DNA from: a virus
IMG/VR virus record: IMGVR_UViG_3300030012_002976
Location: 1-46,362 of that record
Reading direction: 5' to 3' (one strand)
Length of the DNA stretch: 46,362 nt
Shown: positions 44,259-46,362 of the stretch, piece by piece
Layout of the letters: every line of letters begins with the position of its first letter
How positions within the stretch are numbered: the stretch's first letter is position 1
Translations under genes and position numbers: made by a program
Notes under the pieces: generated by a model
Databases searched by the model: none
What the model was told of the DNA's origin: nothing
Seen by the model: only the letters and a program-made list of their open reading frames with translations

Positions 44259-45922
44259 TATACTTTTCCACCTTTTTCTAAAAATTTCATTTGATCGTAA
44301 AGCCTTTGTGCACCTTTGTTAACATTACCGCCACCCATGCCTCGGACAGCGTCTGCAGTGAATACAAATTCATTGTTTGATAACATAGCAGGTATGTCAT
44401 CTGCTTTTTCTTTTACACCAACTGGAGGAATAAATCCACCTGTTTCTCTTAAATCTAGTTCTTTAACACCTGCTTTATTAGTTCTTTGAGGTAGACCCAT
44501 GATGCCTGATGCATTATCCACGATCTCGTCTGTGCCTCTAGCATAACCTATTCTACCACCATCAGCTAATAATTGCATAGTAGGTGGAAGACCCATTTCT
44601 TCAGCTTGTTTTTTTCTTATTTCATTTAATTTTTTTTGATTAATTTTATTTTCTTCAGAAACTTTAGGTAATTTTTTCATCATTGATTTTTGAATTTTTT
44701 TATATGTTTTAGCATTATTTTCATATAGCCTTTTTTCTTCTGGAGTCATTTTATCAAAATCTGGACTAACAAAAAAACCATCTTTTTTAATTGGAAATTT
44801 TCCAAGACCATCCGAAAATCCTATTCTACCGCCGCTCATAACCATAGTTCTATCACTTTTTGGCATAAGTTTTTTAGCTTCTGGTTCACCTATGAAATCT
44901 ATTGCAAAATCATATAGATTAACTCCATTTGCTTTAGCACCACTATCTTCGTATTGAATCAACATATCTTCAAAAAATGCTCTATCGAATCCAAAAGGAG
45001 TTTCAAATAATCTCATAGTATTACCCATGCCAGCCATTAAATTATTTTTCTTAGATCTTTTTTTAGACATTTCATCCATCATCTCTTCGATTTGAATAAT
45101 TTCCTCTTCATTTAACAACCTTAAAGGTTTACCAAATTCTTCCATTGCGATATTTTCCATCATGCTATTTCTCTCATCCATTGGATCTGGTTGGGATGTC
45201 ATTTTATTCTTAATACTCTTGATGCCTGATGCCTGTTCCTTGTCTGCACCAATTGATTTTAGTATATCTAAAAGTTCTTCTGATGACATTTCTTCTATTT
45301 CAGGTATGTCTTCCTCTGAACCCATTGCAAAATTTTTTCTCATCATTCCTCCTCCTGCTTTATATTCTCTAGTATTTTCTTCAACAAAAGCCTCTACTTC
45401 ATTATCATCTGCTTTAGGATTTAATTCTTTATATCCTGTTCTTAAATAACCTTTTAATGCACCTATATCTTTAGTAGCTGCTGCCATTTCACTTGGATTG
45501 TCTGTATTTAAACCTGCTGCTTCTAATACCAAACCTAATGCGGTTCCACCCGCAAATACTTTACCAGTTGTACCTAAAGTCTTTTCTCCACCTAAAAATT
45601 TTTGAAAGAAACCTTTTAGTCCTGTACCTTCAGCATATGGTGCCTGAGTCATGGCTTTTTGTCCAATGATATTTGCCAAAGAACCTTTACCTAATAGTCC
45701 ACCAAACTGTGTGCCTGGCACACCAAAAGTCAATCCACCTAATAAAGCTGCTTTACCTATAGGTGATTTAATTAAACCTTTGATACCTTTAGCTACTCCT
45801 TTTACAGCTCCTTTAAATGCATCTCCTATACCTCCAAGAAAGTATTGTTGTCTAGGTGCAACCTGCATGATTCCACCTCCCATTCTTAACTGTCTCTCCA
45901 TTTGTGATCTAGATATTGGCAT
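44258..45922 (-). CDS. Virion protein with GGR repeats and shared module
   Basis: 554 residues. Residues 28-130 are Gly-rich and hydrophobic (IGDAFKGAVKGVAKGIKGLI, AALLGGLTFGVPGTQFGGLL). GGGMMRKNFAMG with EEDIPEIEEMSSEELLDILK near 188-220 matches the protein at 13639. Then come MSGGRIGFSDG and ADGGRIGYARG, and a conserved end GGFIPPVGVKEKADDIPAML, SNNEFVFTADAVRGMGGGN. The end pattern is common in uncultured marine phages. Probably an internal or tail protein; the Gly-rich segment may insert in membranes. Confidence 0.7.
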   Translation of the reverse strand: MPISRSQMERQLRMGGGIMQVAPRQQYFLGGIGDAFKGAVKGVAKGIKGLIKSPIGKAALLGGLTFGVPGTQFGGLLGKGSLANIIGQKAMTQAPYAEGTGLKGFFQKFLGGEKTLGTTGKVFAGGTALGLVLEAAGLNTDNPSEMAAATKDIGALKGYLRTGYKELNPKADDNEVEAFVEENTREYKAGGGMMRKNFAMGSEEDIPEIEEMSSEELLDILKSIGADKEQASGIKSIKNKMTSQPDPMDERNSMMENIAMEEFGKPLRLLNEEEIIQIEEMMDEMSKKRSKKNNLMAGMGNTMRLFETPFGFDRAFFEDMLIQYEDSGAKANGVNLYDFAIDFIGEPEAKKLMPKSDRTMVMSGGRIGFSDGLGKFPIKKDGFFVSPDFDKMTPEEKRLYENNAKTYKKIQKSMMKKLPKVSEENKINQKKLNEIRKKQAEEMGLPPTMQLLADGGRIGYARGTDEIVDNASGIMGLPQRTNKAGVKELDLRETGGFIPPVGVKEKADDIPAMLSNNEFVFTADAVRGMGGGNVNKGAQRLYDQMKFLEKGGKV

Positions 45923-45954
45923 ATTTTATTTATTTTATATAAAAATCTCCTATT

Positions 45955-46200
45955 TTACAACTTAGAATCGCCACCTATTGGTAGTGCTTCTACTGTTATT
46001 TTAACATCTCTTTTAAGATCTTCGGCCACAGTATCTGTGTTTGGATCATTAACATCTGCTTCTGCCTCTGCATCAGAATTGTATTCTTTACCTGTTTTTA
46101 CATTAGTTAAAGTTACTTCACTTTGAGGTGTAATAATTTTAACTTGTTTTCCATCAATTGTCTCGTATCTATATGATGCTTCTTGTTCTATAAATGACAT
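45955..46200 (-). CDS. Small virion-region protein
   Basis: 81 residues, MSFIEQEASYRYETIDGKQV, KIITPQSEVTLTNVKTGKEY, then an acidic DAEAEADVNDPNTDTVAEDL and KRDVKITVEALPIGG. A small beta domain; the EYxSxAEAxADVNDPNTDT pattern is one I have met in marine phage structural regions. 33 bases separate it from the next gene. Function unknown. Confidence 0.7.
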   Translation of the reverse strand: MSFIEQEASYRYETIDGKQVKIITPQSEVTLTNVKTGKEYNSDAEAEADVNDPNTDTVAEDLKRDVKITVEALPIGGDSKL

Positions 46201-46201
46201 A

Positions 46202-46362
46202 TTAATCCCTATTTATCTCCAATAATGATACAACCATATGCAGCCTATCAGCTGTAGCAACTTGTGCTTTTAATATTTCACTTTCCTGCAATATGATTGG
46301 TTGAGTTATTAATTCAACAGTTGCTTTTGCAGAAATAGCTTTATCTTTAAATACACTAAACA
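46202..46362 (-). CDS. Partial gene, 5' end outside the window
   Basis: The frame is open from the window edge to TAA 46202-46204 and reads ...FKDKAISAKATVELITQPII, LQESEILKAQVATADRLHMV, VSLLEINRD. A helical C-terminal piece with no diagnostic motif. The stop is two bases before the next gene's ATG. Belongs to the virion operon; identity unknown because the start is missing. Confidence 0.6.
   Translation of the reverse strand, partial: FSVFKDKAISAKATVELITQPIILQESEILKAQVATADRLHMVVSLLEINRD

Noticed and set aside
1-46362. The window as a complete circular or terminally redundant genome
   Set aside because: No terminal repeat is visible, and joining the ends would put the gene leaving position 1 out of frame with the one entering at 46362 (161 bases to its stop).

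Overview
The window is one gene-dense, AT-rich stretch of a tailed bacteriophage (Caudoviricetes) genome. It has a large terminase, a long P22-type portal, an HK97-fold capsid protein, two adaptor-like proteins, a 1406-residue internal-virion-like protein and no tape-measure or sheath gene, which points to a podovirus. The low GC, tiny overlapping genes and overall protein repertoire look like uncultured marine phages infecting low-GC bacteria such as Pelagibacterales; the host is inference. No tRNA, integrase, CRISPR array or insertion sequence was found. Both ends cut through genes, and the two cut genes do not join in frame.

Layout. 1-15600 (minus): structural and packaging genes read right to left: terminase large subunit, portal, membrane protein, a run of nine very small basic proteins, GroES-like co-chaperonin, scaffold-like protein, decoration protein, major capsid, adaptors and fibre-like proteins. 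15601-19062 (minus): small accessory genes, several headed by near-identical 71-base control cassettes. 19143-22606 (mostly plus): a GC-richer accessory strip with a strongly folded non-coding segment, palindromes, CAAGC repeats, a Cys-rich GP88-like protein and the terminase small subunit, which lies apart from and opposite to the large subunit. 22547-35916 (minus): replication, repair and lysis: exonuclease, M15 endolysin, family A DNA polymerase, two nucleases, DUF3310 protein, UvrD-like helicase, DNA glycosylase-like protein and an archaeo-eukaryotic-type primase. 35977-37613 (plus): SNF2-like helicase and a small partner. 37610-46362 (minus): a holin-like protein and large virion proteins.

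How it works together. The polymerase, primase, two helicases and several PD-(D/E)XK or HNH-type nucleases form a self-contained replication and recombination set. The two terminase subunits, portal, scaffold, co-chaperonin and capsid proteins assemble and fill the head; the 37.8-46.4 kb proteins are likely ejected or tail proteins; the M15 peptidase and nearby membrane peptides probably lyse the host. Most genes are translationally coupled through TAATG or ATGA overlaps.

The most unusual content lies in 15.6-23.0 kb: a repeated control element (TGCGACA, 3 bases, TTGACA, 24 bases, TATAAT) before at least five small genes, a 17-base palindrome built from the same TGCGACA half-site, a compact folded RNA candidate at 19449-19669, and helically spaced TGTAACC repeats at 22908-23009. 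Function and family names come from recognising motifs by eye, not from database searches.
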